From Actinomycetota bacterium (GTDB lineage Bacteria; Actinomycetota; Thermoleophilia; Solirubrobacterales; Solirubrobacteraceae): a DNA stretch of 64,000 nucleotides. The position numbers and the translations under genes were made by a program. Of this stretch, positions 47,350 to 56,783 are shown one piece after another. Position 1 is the first letter of the stretch. Each line of letters starts with the position of its first letter. Location: the NCBI GenBank assembly GCA_005884115.1, contig VAXW01000007.1, positions 1 to 64,000 of the forward strand, in the 5' to 3' direction. Under the pieces are notes generated by a model. It saw only the letters and a program-made list of their open reading frames with translations. It was not told the origin of the DNA and searched no databases.

Positions 47350-49044
47350 ATGCCCGCACACGACGTCTTGATCATCGGCGCCGGCCTCGCCGGCCAGCGC
47401 GCCGCCCTCGCTGCGGCCCGCGCGGGCGCGAGCGTCGCGATCATGAGCAAGGTTCATCCGGTGCGCTCGCACTCGGTGGCCGCGGCCGGAGGCATCAACG
47501 CGGCGATCAGCGTCGACGACGACTGGCGCTCGCACGCCTACGACACGGTCAAGGGCTCCGACTACCTGGGTGACCAGGACGCGATCGAAATCATGTGCTC
47601 CGAGGCTCCGGCCGAGGTCATGCACCTCGAGCACATGGGCGTCACCTTCCACCGCAACGACAAGGGCGAACTGGACCTGCGCGCGTTTGGGGGTGCCTCG
47701 ATGAAGCGCACCGCATACGTCGCCGACATCACCGGCCAGGCGCTGCTGCACGTGCTCTACGAGCAGTTGATGAAGCACCACGAGACGGTCGAGCTCCTCG
47801 AGGAGTGGTTCACGCTGTCGCTGTTGACCGACGGCGACGGGCGCTGCTGTGGCGTGGTGGCTCGGGACGTGCGCAGCGGGCGCATCGAGGCGTTCATGGC
47901 CAAGAACGTGATCCTCGCTTGCGGGGGGGCGGGGCAGGTGTACAAGCCCACCACCAACGGACTGATCGTGACTGGCGACGGCATCGCTCTCGCCTACCGT
48001 GCGGGCGCCCCGCTGATGGACATGGAGATGGTCCAGTACCACCCCACCTGCCTGGTGGAGACGGGCATCCTGATCACGGAGGGCGCCCGCGGAGAGGGCG
48101 CCCACCTGCTCAACGCCAAGGGCGAGCGCTTCATGGCCTCCTCCGCTCCGAACAAGATGGAGCTGGCCTCCCGCGACGTGGTCTCGCGCGCGGAGCAGAT
48201 CGAGATCAACGAGGGCCGCGGCGTCGGGCCGGGCGGCCTTGGCATCCACCTCGACGTGACGGTCGTCCCACGCAAGCGCACGCTGGAGGCGCTGCGGGAG
48301 ATCGTGAACCTGGGCAGGGACTTCGCCGGCGTTGACATCACTCGGGAACCGATCACGATCCGCCCCGGCCAGCACTACATCATGGGCGGAGTGAAGACCG
48401 ACGTCGAAGGACGGACCCCGATCGAGGGGCTGTATGCGGCCGGCGAGGTCGCCTGCGTGTCCGTGCACGGTGGCAACCGCCTGGGCGCGAATTCGCTGCT
48501 CGACACGCTGATCTTCGGCCGCCGCGCCGGCGAGCACGCCGCCGCGCGCGCGGCGGCGGTCGCGATGCCGCAGCTCGACGCGCTCCCGCAGCTGCGGCGC
48601 GACGCGGCCGAGATCGAGCAGATCATCGCCCGCCCGCGCGAGGGCAGGCGGGTGTCTGAGATCAAGGACGAGCTGGGCGAGGTGATGAACCGCCACGTGG
48701 CCGTGTTCCGCGACGAACGGGGCCTTCAGACGGCGGCGGAGACGGTCGCGCGTCTGAAAGAGGAGGCGGCGCGAGCGTGGATCGACGACCGCGGAACGGT
48801 CTTCAACCAGGATGTGCTGGGCGCGATCGAGCTCGGCTTCATGCTCGACTGCGCCGAGGCGACCGTGGCCGCGGCGATCGAGCGCAAGGAGTCGCGCGGG
48901 GCTCAGTTCCGCACCGACTTCCCCGAGCGCGACGATCAGGAGTGGCTGAAGCACATCGACATCTCCTTGAACGGAGACGTGCCGCAGGTGGGCTACTCGC
49001 CCGTCACCTTCACCCAGTGGCAACCCGAGGAGCGCCGGTACTGA
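47350..49044 (+). CDS. sdhA: Succinate dehydrogenase flavoprotein subunit
   Basis: 564 aa. FAD-binding HDVLIIGAGLAGQRAAL at the N-terminus, the FAD-linking His in RSHSVAAAGGINAA (~residue 43), MEMVQYHPTCL, GEGAHLLNAKGERFM, HYIMGGVKTD and VHGGNRLGANSLLD. Oxidises succinate to fumarate. Stop overlaps the sdhB start by 1 nt (TGATG). Confidence 0.95.
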   Translation: MPAHDVLIIGAGLAGQRAALAAARAGASVAIMSKVHPVRSHSVAAAGGINAAISVDDDWRSHAYDTVKGSDYLGDQDAIEIMCSEAPAEVMHLEHMGVTFHRNDKGELDLRAFGGASMKRTAYVADITGQALLHVLYEQLMKHHETVELLEEWFTLSLLTDGDGRCCGVVARDVRSGRIEAFMAKNVILACGGAGQVYKPTTNGLIVTGDGIALAYRAGAPLMDMEMVQYHPTCLVETGILITEGARGEGAHLLNAKGERFMASSAPNKMELASRDVVSRAEQIEINEGRGVGPGGLGIHLDVTVVPRKRTLEALREIVNLGRDFAGVDITREPITIRPGQHYIMGGVKTDVEGRTPIEGLYAAGEVACVSVHGGNRLGANSLLDTLIFGRRAGEHAAARAAAVAMPQLDALPQLRRDAAEIEQIIARPREGRRVSEIKDELGEVMNRHVAVFRDERGLQTAAETVARLKEEAARAWIDDRGTVFNQDVLGAIELGFMLDCAEATVAAAIERKESRGAQFRTDFPERDDQEWLKHIDISLNGDVPQVGYSPVTFTQWQPEERRY

Positions 49045-50216
49045 TGAGCGTCGAGCAGTTCAAGCTGAGGATGCGCCGCTACAACCCGGAGTCGGGCGAC
49101 GCTCCCTACTGGGATGAGCACACGGTCGAGCTCGAGCCGCACCGCTCTGTGCTGGAGGGGATCCTGCAGGCGCGCGACCGCTTCGACGGCTCGATCGGGA
49201 TCCGCTGCTCGTGCCGCCAGGCGATCTGCGGCTCCTGCGGCGTGCGCATAAACGGTGAGCCGGCGCTGGCCTGCCACACGCACCTGGAGGCGGCCGTGCG
49301 CGGGGCACGCGAGGGAGCCATAGAGATCGAGCCGATGGGAAACATGCCGGTGATCAAGGATCTGATCGTGGACATGGACGCGGTGCACTGGACGAAGGTG
49401 CGCCGCGTCACGCCATGGCTCATCAACAAGCAGCCTGTACCCGAGCGCGAGTACCTCGTCGATCACGACAGCATGGTGGACGTCACCCAGACGATGGCCT
49501 GCATCCAGTGCGGAGCGTGCGTGTCGGATTGCCTGGCGATGGAGGTGGACCCCGGCTTCATCGGGCCCGCGGCGCTGGCAAAGGCGTACCGCTTCGTGGG
49601 CGACCCTCGCGACGACCGCCAGTTCGAGCGGCTCAACGACCTCGCGCAGGACCCGCAGGGCATCTTCGACTGCACGCACTGTTTCCGCTGCGTGGAGGCC
49701 TGTCCCAAGGACGTCGACCCGATGGGCCAGATCATGCGCCTGCGCAGGATCGCGACATCCGACTACCAGATCGTCGACCGCAACAACGGCAGGCGCCACG
49801 AGGCGGCCTTCACCACGCTGGTGCGCGACTACGGCCTCAACCACGAGGCCGAGTTGCTGCCGCGCTCCTACGGCGGCAACTCCTGGTTTGGCAAGTTCGC
49901 GCCCGCAGCCGGAAAGGAGCTCCTGTCGTCGCTGCCGGTGATCGTCAAGGGCCTGCTTCGCGGCAAGTTCAACCCCAAAACGGCGATCTTCGGGCACAAG
50001 CTGCGCAAGCAGGACCTCGACGCGGTGCGCGCCATCTACGAGAAGGTCGAGGGTCGCGAGCGCCGGTACGAGCTGAACCTGTACGTGACGGGCAGCGACG
50101 AGGACGCCGAAGCGCCGGATGCCAAGAGCGAGACCGGCACGCCGAGCGAGCCGGGCGCGACAAACGAGCAGGTGCCGATCGCCTCGGGCGGCGCCGAGGA
50201 GAGTGCGGGCGCATGA
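49044..50216 (+). CDS. sdhB: Succinate dehydrogenase iron-sulfur subunit, C-terminally extended
   Basis: 390 aa, about 150 longer than ordinary SdhB. The N-terminal [2Fe-2S] ferredoxin domain has [12 protein letters not shown]...CHTH, and the C-terminal ferredoxin fold has [11 protein letters not shown] and [12 protein letters not shown]. The extension (~250-390) is helical and ends in a Glu/Ser/Gly-rich tail. Overlaps sdhA by 1 nt and the CCG subunit by 4 nt (ATGA). Confidence 0.93.
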   Translation: MSVEQFKLRMRRYNPESGDAPYWDEHTVELEPHRSVLEGILQARDRFDGSIGIRCSCRQAICGSCGVRINGEPALACHTHLEAAVRGAREGAIEIEPMGNMPVIKDLIVDMDAVHWTKVRRVTPWLINKQPVPEREYLVDHDSMVDVTQTMACIQCGACVSDCLAMEVDPGFIGPAALAKAYRFVGDPRDDRQFERLNDLAQDPQGIFDCTHCFRCVEACPKDVDPMGQIMRLRRIATSDYQIVDRNNGRRHEAAFTTLVRDYGLNHEAELLPRSYGGNSWFGKFAPAAGKELLSSLPVIVKGLLRGKFNPKTAIFGHKLRKQDLDAVRAIYEKVEGRERRYELNLYVTGSDEDAEAPDAKSETGTPSEPGATNEQVPIASGGAEESAGA

Positions 50217-51115
50217 AGGTCGCCTACTGGCCCGGCTGCGTGAGCCGCGGCTTCACGCCCGAGCTGCACGGCTCGATGGCGAAGGTCGCGCCGCTGCTCG
50301 ACATCGAGCTGGTCGAGCTCGACCGCGCCTGCTGCACGGGCGCGGGCGTGATCGCCGAGCACAACCAGGAGCTCGCCGACACGCTCAACGCGCGCACCTT
50401 CGCCCTCGCGCAACAGGTCGAGGACGCGGAGCTGATGATGAACATCTGCTCGACCTGCCAGGGCGCGCAGAGCGAGTGCCAGGAGCGCCTGGACGCGAGC
50501 GCGTCCTACCGCGAGCACATCAACCAGACGCTGGCCAGCGAGGGGCTCAGCTACGAGCGCGGGCTGACGAACAAGAACTTCTTGTGGCTGTTGGTCGAGG
50601 AGATCGGGCTGGCCGAGCTGCGCTCGCGCGTGGTTCGTCCGCTGAGCGGCCTGCGGGTCGGCCCCTTCTACGGCTGCTACATCGTGCGCCCGCGCAGGCG
50701 CCTGGGGATCGACGAGGCGCACCCCCGTGATGAGTACCTGCACCGGGTGATCGAGGCGCTCGGCGGCACGGTGATCGAGTACGCCGGGATGCGCAAGTGC
50801 TGTGGCTTTCCGATCATCACGATGAACAAGGAGGCCTCACTGCGGCAGGCTGGGCTGCACCTGGGAGACGCGCTCGACGCGCAGGCGGACTGCCTGGTCA
50901 CGCCGTGCCCGCTGTGCCACTTGAACCTCGACCTCCAGCAGCCGCTCGCCGAGCGCGTGGTCGGGCGCGAGCTCCAGATGCCCGTGCTGCACCTGCCTCA
51001 GCTCGTGGGCCTCGCCCTGGGGCTCGAGCCGAAGGAGCTCGGGATGGGCCGCCACATCGTGCGTCCAACCTCGGTGATCGACTGGTCCACCTCGGTGGTT
51101 GGAGCCGCAGCCTGA
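50213..51115 (+). CDS. CCG-domain subunit of a non-classical succinate dehydrogenase (SdhE/HdrB-like)
   Basis: 300 aa with two CCG cysteine-rich domains: WPGC...ACCTGAGV...CSTC in the first half and GCYIVRP...KCCGFP...TPCPLC in the second. The same domain is found in heterodisulfide reductase HdrB, glycolate oxidase GlcF and the SdhE/SdhC subunit of archaeal-type complex II. It replaces the usual membrane cytochrome b subunits; no sdhC or sdhD is adjacent. Coupled to sdhB (ATGA) and to wecB (CTGA). Confidence 0.88.
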   Translation: MKVAYWPGCVSRGFTPELHGSMAKVAPLLDIELVELDRACCTGAGVIAEHNQELADTLNARTFALAQQVEDAELMMNICSTCQGAQSECQERLDASASYREHINQTLASEGLSYERGLTNKNFLWLLVEEIGLAELRSRVVRPLSGLRVGPFYGCYIVRPRRRLGIDEAHPRDEYLHRVIEALGGTVIEYAGMRKCCGFPIITMNKEASLRQAGLHLGDALDAQADCLVTPCPLCHLNLDLQQPLAERVVGRELQMPVLHLPQLVGLALGLEPKELGMGRHIVRPTSVIDWSTSVVGAAA

Positions 51116-52176
51116 GAATCCTCACTGTCGTTGGCAACCGGCCCCAGTTCATCAAGGCCGCGGCCATATCCGGACTCCTGCGCGAGCAGCACGAGGAGAT
51201 CCTCGTGCATACCGGCCAGCACCACGAGGACCGGCTCTCGGGCGTGTTCTTCGCCGAGCTCGGCCTGCCTCGCCCGGACCGCGAGCTGGGGATCGCCGGC
51301 GGGACCAACACCTCGCAGCTCGCTCGCATGCTGGCAGCGCTCGAGCCGCTGCCGAAAGAGCTCGCGCCCGACGCGGCGCTGGTCTACGGGGACACCAACT
51401 CGACGCTCGCTGGAGCGCTGGCGGCCGCGCAGGCTCACGTCGCGCTGGTGCACGTGGAGGCCGGGATGCGCTCGTTCGACCGCGCGATGCCCGAGGAGCT
51501 CAATCGCGTGCTCACCGACAGGCTCGCGAGCCTGCTGCTGTGCGCGTCGGACACCGCCGCGAGCAACCTGCGCCGTGAGTCGCTCCCTGGAGAGATCGTC
51601 GTCGTCGGCGACGTGATGGTGGACGTGGCCCTGCGCCTGCAGCGTGCAGCGCGCGCGAACGTGCCAGCCGTGCGCGCCCACGGCCTGGAGCCGGGAGCCT
51701 ACCTGCTGCTGACGGCGCACCGGGCGGGGAACGTCGACGATCCCCAGCGCCTGCGTGCGCTCGTCGAGCTGATCGAGTCGCTGCCACGGCCGGTGATGTT
51801 CCCCGTACACCCGCGGACGCGCGCGCGCCTGACCGAGGCGGGGCTCGAGCAGGAGCTCGAGCAGCGCAAGGGCATCACGCTCGCGCGGCCTCTCGGCTAC
51901 GGCGAGTTCGCAGCGCTGTTGTGCAACGCGCGCGCCGTGCTCACCGACTCGGGAGGCGTCCAGAAGGAGGCGTACCTTGCCGGAGTCCCGTGCGTCACCC
52001 TGCGATCGAGCACCGAGTGGGTGGAGACCGTCGCGAGCGGCTGGAACGCGCTCGTCGACCTCGACTCCTCCGCCGCTCTCGAGGCGCTCGAGCGGACGCC
52101 CCCGAGCGAGCGACCCCCGCTGTACGGCGACGGCCGTGCGGCCGAGCGCTGCGTGGAGGCGATCGGCGCGATGTGA
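51112..52176 (+). CDS. wecB: UDP-GlcNAc 2-epimerase, probable CTG start overlapping the upstream stop
   Basis: 354 aa, non-hydrolysing epimerase making UDP-ManNAc for wall or capsule polymers. [17 protein letters not shown] at the N-terminus, [50 protein letters not shown], and the signature [20 protein letters not shown]. No ATG, GTG or TTG lies near the conserved N-terminus in frame; CTG 51112 sits exactly where the family has Met and overlaps the previous stop as CTGA, mirroring the ATGA overlaps in the same operon. Confidence 0.92.
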   Translation: MRILTVVGNRPQFIKAAAISGLLREQHEEILVHTGQHHEDRLSGVFFAELGLPRPDRELGIAGGTNTSQLARMLAALEPLPKELAPDAALVYGDTNSTLAGALAAAQAHVALVHVEAGMRSFDRAMPEELNRVLTDRLASLLLCASDTAASNLRRESLPGEIVVVGDVMVDVALRLQRAARANVPAVRAHGLEPGAYLLLTAHRAGNVDDPQRLRALVELIESLPRPVMFPVHPRTRARLTEAGLEQELEQRKGITLARPLGYGEFAALLCNARAVLTDSGGVQKEAYLAGVPCVTLRSSTEWVETVASGWNALVDLDSSAALEALERTPPSERPPLYGDGRAAERCVEAIGAM

Positions 52177-52237
52177 GCGCGACCATGGCTGCGCCCGTGC
52201 GGCTCGGGGTCGTGGGCTCGGCTACCGGAGCCTTGGG

Positions 52238-52438
52238 CTATGCGGCGATGCTCGGGTCGCGCCGGCTCGCGCGGCGGCGGCGCACGGTGCGGCGGTCGAT
52301 GCGCAGGACGGGACCCACCCAGCGCCCGACCACACGCAGTATGTAGGCGTCGCGCAGCCGGCAGAACCTGAACAGCGGCGCTAGGACGATGAGCCAGCGA
52401 TGCGACAGGTAGCGCCGTCTCCGAGGTATGGTGCGCAA
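52238..52438 (-). CDS. Small basic protein with TTG start
   Basis: 66 aa. TTG 52438 has a strong GGGAGGG 5 nt upstream. Sequence RRRRYLSHRWLIVLAPLFRFCRLRDAYILRVVGRWVGPVLR is basic with hydrophobic stretches; short, possibly membrane-associated. No family recognised. Convergent with wecB (61 nt apart) and on the strand of lysC. Confidence 0.55.
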   Translation of the reverse strand: MRTIPRRRRYLSHRWLIVLAPLFRFCRLRDAYILRVVGRWVGPVLRIDRRTVRRRRASRRDPSIAA

Positions 52439-52558
52439 AGGATCCCTCCCAAATTGCGGCTAAGAATGCGCAGTTTCGCACATTGTGCGCGCCCGGTGCA
52501 GCGCGCGAACCTGGCGCGTCCGGCGAGCGGCGCGCGGTTTTGGGTGCCCCCAAGGGCC

Positions 52559-53818
52559 TCAGGCCGTGAAGGGCTGCTCCTCGCTGATCGAGTCGGGGCC
52601 TGAGAGCTCGAAGGCGCCGTGCAGCGCCTGAACCGCCCGCTCGACGCGATCGCGCGCGATCACGCAGGAGATCTTGATCGGCGAGGTCGCGATCATCTCG
52701 ATGTTGACGCCCTCCTCGGCCAGCACCGTGAAGACCTTCGCGGCCACGCCGGGGTGCGAGCGCATACCCGCGCCGACGATCGAAACCTTGCCCATCTCCT
52801 CGGACCTGGACATCTCGGTGAAAGACTCGCCGGCGAGCGGCTCGAGCGCCGCGCTCGCCGTACGCAGATCCTCGCGCGGAACCGTGAACGAGATCTCAGC
52901 GCGGCCTCCGGCTGAGGCGGGCTCGTTCTGCACGATCATGTCGACGTTCACGTTGACCTGCGCGAGCGCCTGGAAGATCCGCGCGGCGGCGCCCGGTTCG
53001 TCGGGAACTCCCACCAGGGTCAGGCGTGCCTCGGCGACGGAATGCGTTACGGCGGTGATCAGCGGCTGCTCCATGGGGTCTCCTTCTGCGAGCACAACGG
53101 TACCTGCGGTGTCCTCGAAGGAGGAGCGGCAGTGGATCTGCACGCCGTGGTTGCGTGCGTACTCGACCGAGCGCAGCTGCAGCACCCCCGCTCCTGATGC
53201 GGCCATCTCGAGCATCTCCTCGAAGGAGATGCTCGGCAGCTTGCGAGCGTCGGGCACGATGCGGGGGTCGGCGGTGTAGACGCCGCGCACGTCGGTATAG
53301 ATCTCGCACACCTCCGCGCCGAGCGCGGCCGCGACCGCTACCGCGGTCGTGTCAGAGCCACCGCGTCCGAGCGTGGTGACGTTGCGAGCCGTGCTTGAGA
53401 CGCCCTGAAATCCGGCGACGAGCACGATGCGATCCTCGTCGAGCGCGCGCGTGATGCGGTCTGCGCGCACGTCGATGATGCGGGCCTTCGTGTGCGACTC
53501 GTCGGTGACGATGCCGGCCTGGGAGCCGGTGAGCGAGATCGCCCGGTGGCCAAGGTCGTGGATCGCCATCGCGCACAGGGCGCAGGAGATGCGCTCGCCG
53601 GTGGACAGCAGCATGTCCATCTCGCGCGGGTCAGGCACGGCCGAGACCTCCTCGGCCATCGCGATCAGCTCATCGGTGGTCGTGCCGCGAGCGGAGAGCA
53701 CGGCGACGACCCTGTTGCCGCGTTCGCGGGTCTCGACGATGCGCCGTGCCGCGTGCTTTATGCGCTGCGCGTCGGCCACCGACGTGCCGCCGAACTTCAT
53801 GACGATCACGGGCTCCAT
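52559..53818 (-). CDS. lysC: Aspartate kinase
   Basis: 419 aa. KFGGTSVAD at the N-terminus, [35 protein letters not shown] in the middle and two C-terminal ACT domains (~260-410) for Lys/Thr feedback. First step of the Asp family pathway. No asd follows in the window. Starts 18 nt downstream of recR on the same strand. Confidence 0.96.
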   Translation of the reverse strand: MEPVIVMKFGGTSVADAQRIKHAARRIVETRERGNRVVAVLSARGTTTDELIAMAEEVSAVPDPREMDMLLSTGERISCALCAMAIHDLGHRAISLTGSQAGIVTDESHTKARIIDVRADRITRALDEDRIVLVAGFQGVSSTARNVTTLGRGGSDTTAVAVAAALGAEVCEIYTDVRGVYTADPRIVPDARKLPSISFEEMLEMAASGAGVLQLRSVEYARNHGVQIHCRSSFEDTAGTVVLAEGDPMEQPLITAVTHSVAEARLTLVGVPDEPGAAARIFQALAQVNVNVDMIVQNEPASAGGRAEISFTVPREDLRTASAALEPLAGESFTEMSRSEEMGKVSIVGAGMRSHPGVAAKVFTVLAEEGVNIEMIATSPIKISCVIARDRVERAVQALHGAFELSGPDSISEEQPFTA

Positions 53819-53835
53819 CGACAGGGGGTCTCGCC

Positions 53836-54513
53836 TTACACCGAGCGACGGCCGGCGAAGGCCTTGCCAAGCGTGACCTCGTCCGCGTACTCCAGGTCCG
53901 ACCCGACCGGGAGCCCGCTTGCCAGGCGCGTGACGGCTACCTGCGGCGCGCGCTCGCGTAGCTGTTCTGCGATGTACAGCGCCGTCGCCTCTCCGGTGGT
54001 GGTGGGGTTGGTCGCGAGCACGATCTCGCTGACCGCACCCTCGCGCGCCTCGCCACGGGCAGCGCCGCCGCCTGCGTGAGCGGGGTCCGTCAGCTCGCTC
54101 GTCCCGTCGGCGGTCACACGCGCGATCAGCTCGGCTATGCGCAGGTCATCGGGGTCGATGCCCTCGATCGGCGAGAGCGCGCCGCCGAGCACGTGATAGA
54201 CGCCGCGGTACTCGTGCATTCGCTCCATGGGAATCACGTCGCTGGGCTCCTCCACGACGCAGATCACGCCGTGGTCACGCCGCGTGTCGGTGCAGATTCG
54301 GCAGCGTGGCTCGTCTGTGAGGTTGAAGCACACCTCGCACAGGCCGATCTTCTCCTTCACCTCGCGAATGGCCTCCGCGAGCGCCGAGGAATCCTCAGCC
54401 GATGCGCGCAATATGTGGAAAGCCAAGCGCTGGGCCGTGCGGCTGCCCACGCCGGGCAGCTTCGAGAGCTCCGTGATCAGCCGCTGGACCGGCGGCGCGT
54501 AGGACGTGCTCAC
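53836..54513 (-). CDS. recR: Recombination protein RecR
   Basis: 225 aa: [29 protein letters not shown] (HhH), zinc finger [22 protein letters not shown], and a Toprim domain ([16 protein letters not shown]...[21 protein letters not shown]). Works with RecFO in gap repair. GTG 54513 overlaps the ybaB stop (GTGA). Confidence 0.95.
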   Translation of the reverse strand: MSTSYAPPVQRLITELSKLPGVGSRTAQRLAFHILRASAEDSSALAEAIREVKEKIGLCEVCFNLTDEPRCRICTDTRRDHGVICVVEEPSDVIPMERMHEYRGVYHVLGGALSPIEGIDPDDLRIAELIARVTADGTSELTDPAHAGGGAARGEAREGAVSEIVLATNPTTTGEATALYIAEQLRERAPQVAVTRLASGLPVGSDLEYADEVTLGKAFAGRRSV

Positions 54514-54860
54514 AGTCCCGGCAGGCCGAGGCCGCCGAGGTCGCCGAGGTCCATGCCCCCGGTCGCTCCGCCGAGGCTGCTCTCGGCCAGCTCTCGCGCC
54601 TTGCGCATACCCTCGTTGAAAGCCGCCTGCACCATGTCGGCCAGCAGCTGAACATCGTCGGGGTCGACGGCGGCAGGGTCTATGTGAACCGACTTCACCT
54701 CAAAGTCGCCCGTGATCCTGACGGTGACCATGCCCCCGCCGGCTGAGGCCTCCACGACTTCCTCCTTGAGTCGCTCCTGCGCGGCCTGCAGCTCCTTCTG
54801 CATCTTCTGCACCTGCTTGAGCATCTGCTGCATGTCGCCCGCGCGCGGCTGCCGTGACAT
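54510..54860 (-). CDS. ybaB: YbaB/EbfC nucleoid-associated protein
   Basis: 116 aa small DNA-binding protein: MQQMLKQVQKMQKELQAAQERLKEEVVEASAGGGMVTV and FEVKSVHIDPAAVDPDDVQLLADMVQAAFNEG are hallmark. Coupled to recR by a 4-nt overlap and 2 nt after the dnaX stop: the classical dnaX-ybaB-recR cluster. The Gly/Leu-rich tail is longer than usual. Confidence 0.93.
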   Translation of the reverse strand: MSRQPRAGDMQQMLKQVQKMQKELQAAQERLKEEVVEASAGGGMVTVRITGDFEVKSVHIDPAAVDPDDVQLLADMVQAAFNEGMRKARELAESSLGGATGGMDLGDLGGLGLPGL

Positions 54861-54862
54861 CC

Positions 54863-56704
54863 TCAGCCCTCCTCGACGCTCTCGCCTGAGGTTGCGGGCT
54901 GTCCGGCCGAGAGATGCATGGGAACCTCCTCGGCGTCGAACTCCTCCATGAAGCGCCTGACCCACTCCTGCTCCGTGCGCCGGCCGGGCTGCGAGCGGCG
55001 CGCGTCGAGCTCGGAGCGAAGCTCGTAGTGAAGGCGCCAGCGCCCTCCGGCAAGCTCGCGCAGGGCATCGGCGACGGCGGTGCGGTTGGCGGCGACCTCC
55101 GCCTTCTTCATCAGGAACACGTCGCTTGCGCCAAACGCCACCGTGAGCTGCTCGTCCTGCACCGCGACCGGCTCAGCGTCCTGGATCACCGCTCCGAGCA
55201 TCGCGTTGACGCCGCGTACGGCCTCGACCACGGCGGGCCACACCGCGCGCACCGAGTCGAGGTCCCGGATCCCCGTTCCCTGCGCTGCCTGCGCCGGCGC
55301 ACTCGACGCGCTCGCCCCAACATCGTCCGCCTCCCGCGGCCCCTCACCGGCTGAGGAACGCGGCCGCTCCAGCGCCAACTCCGGCGACCCCTCGTCGGCC
55401 TCCGCGCGCGGCCCCTGATGGGAGGCTTCGCCTCCGCCTCGCGGCTCGGCTGCATCGTCGCGGTCAGGCTCGGCTGCATGGTCGCGGTCAGGCTCGAGCT
55501 GCTCGAGCTGGACCGTGGGGCGCTCTGCGCCTGAGCCGGCCAGCGAGCTCTCCAAGCGCTCGAGGCGTGCGAGCAGCGCACGAGCGGAGGGGTCGACTTC
55601 GGGTGTGGCGGCCTTCACGAGCGCCAGCTCGAGGCGCGTACGTGGATCGGCCCCGGCGCGCACTGCCTCCAGCGCCGCTCCCAGCCCCTCGAGCAGCCGC
55701 ACGATCACCTGCGCAGCTACGCGCTCGGCCTGCGCCTTCAGGCCGGCGTCCGCGTCCGGGGTCAGCGCGAGCTCGGCAGGCACCTCACCGAGCGTCTGGA
55801 CGACGAGCAGCTCGCGGCAGCGCACCTCGAGGTCTCGCGCGAAAGAGCTTGGATCGCGCCCCTGCTCGACGTAGTCTGCGAGCGCCTTCAGCGCTGCGCG
55901 CGCGTCCTCGGCCGCGACGGCGTCGACCGTCTGGCGCAAGAGCTCGGAGTCGGCGACGCCGAGCACGGCGAGCACGTCGGCGAGAGCGATCTCGTTGCCG
56001 CTGTAGGTGAGCAGCTGCTCGAGCGTCCCGAGCGCGTCGCGAAAGCTGCCGGTCGCCGCGCGCGCGAGCGCAGCGACCGCCTCGGGCGGAATCGCGATCC
56101 CCTCTGCCTTCGCTGTGCGGTCGACGACGGCGGCGATCTGCTCGACCGTCGGGCGGTGAAAGTCGAAGCGGTGGCAGCGGTCGATGACCGTAGGGGGAAC
56201 CTTCTGCGCCTCGGTGGTTGCGAGCACGAACACGGTATTCGCGGGCGGCTCCTCGAGGGTCTTTAGGAACGCATTCCAGGCAGCCGTCGAGAGCATGTGC
56301 GCCTCGTCGAGGATGTAGACCTTGCGCCGGCCGCTGACTGGTGCGTACGCCACGCTCTCGCGCAGTTCGCGGATGTCATCGACCGAGTTGTTTGAGGCGG
56401 CGTCCATCTCGATCACGTCGAGCGAGCTCGCGCGGGCGATCGACTGGCACGAGTCGCACTGTCCGCAGGGTTGCGTGGTGGGTCCCTGCTCGCAGTTCAG
56501 GCACGCGGCAAGGATCTTCGCCATCGAGGTCTTGCCCGTGCCTCGCGAGCCGACGAACAGATAGGCGTGGTGGACCTTCTCGCGCTCGACCGCGTTGCGC
56601 AGCGTGCGCACAACCGGCTCCTGGCCGACCACGTCCTCGAAGGTGCGCGGGCGGTGCCTGCGGTACAGCGAGAGCTCCTGCGGCTGTGGCGGCTTCACGG
56701 ACAC
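54863..56704 (-). CDS. dnaX: DNA polymerase III tau/gamma subunit
   Basis: 613 aa. AAA+ clamp-loader: Walker A FVGSRGTGKTSMAK (~residue 50), zinc-binding CLNCEQG...CGQCDSC, DEAH box VYILDEAHML, and sensor VLATTEAQKVPPTV. Domain III follows to ~400, then a low-complexity acidic linker with short tandem repeats and a C-terminal tau-like domain. No obvious slippery site was seen, so a shorter gamma by frameshift is not suggested. Confidence 0.95.
   Translation of the reverse strand: MSVKPPQPQELSLYRRHRPRTFEDVVGQEPVVRTLRNAVEREKVHHAYLFVGSRGTGKTSMAKILAACLNCEQGPTTQPCGQCDSCQSIARASSLDVIEMDAASNNSVDDIRELRESVAYAPVSGRRKVYILDEAHMLSTAAWNAFLKTLEEPPANTVFVLATTEAQKVPPTVIDRCHRFDFHRPTVEQIAAVVDRTAKAEGIAIPPEAVAALARAATGSFRDALGTLEQLLTYSGNEIALADVLAVLGVADSELLRQTVDAVAAEDARAALKALADYVEQGRDPSSFARDLEVRCRELLVVQTLGEVPAELALTPDADAGLKAQAERVAAQVIVRLLEGLGAALEAVRAGADPRTRLELALVKAATPEVDPSARALLARLERLESSLAGSGAERPTVQLEQLEPDRDHAAEPDRDDAAEPRGGGEASHQGPRAEADEGSPELALERPRSSAGEGPREADDVGASASSAPAQAAQGTGIRDLDSVRAVWPAVVEAVRGVNAMLGAVIQDAEPVAVQDEQLTVAFGASDVFLMKKAEVAANRTAVADALRELAGGRWRLHYELRSELDARRSQPGRRTEQEWVRRFMEEFDAEEVPMHLSAGQPATSGESVEEG
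55443..55490. repeat. Two tandem 24-bp repeats in the dnaX linker
   Basis: ggctcggctgcatNgtcgcggtca occurs twice back to back with a single difference, encoding an AAEPDRD-type repeat in the low-complexity tau linker. In-frame, so length variation would be tolerated. Confidence 0.8.
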
Positions 56705-56783
56705 CTGCGGGTGAGTCTATCCCGGCTCGCGCCGTCCAACGCCGTCCCCCGCAGGGGCGCGTGAGCGGGTAGCGTGCGCGCTC

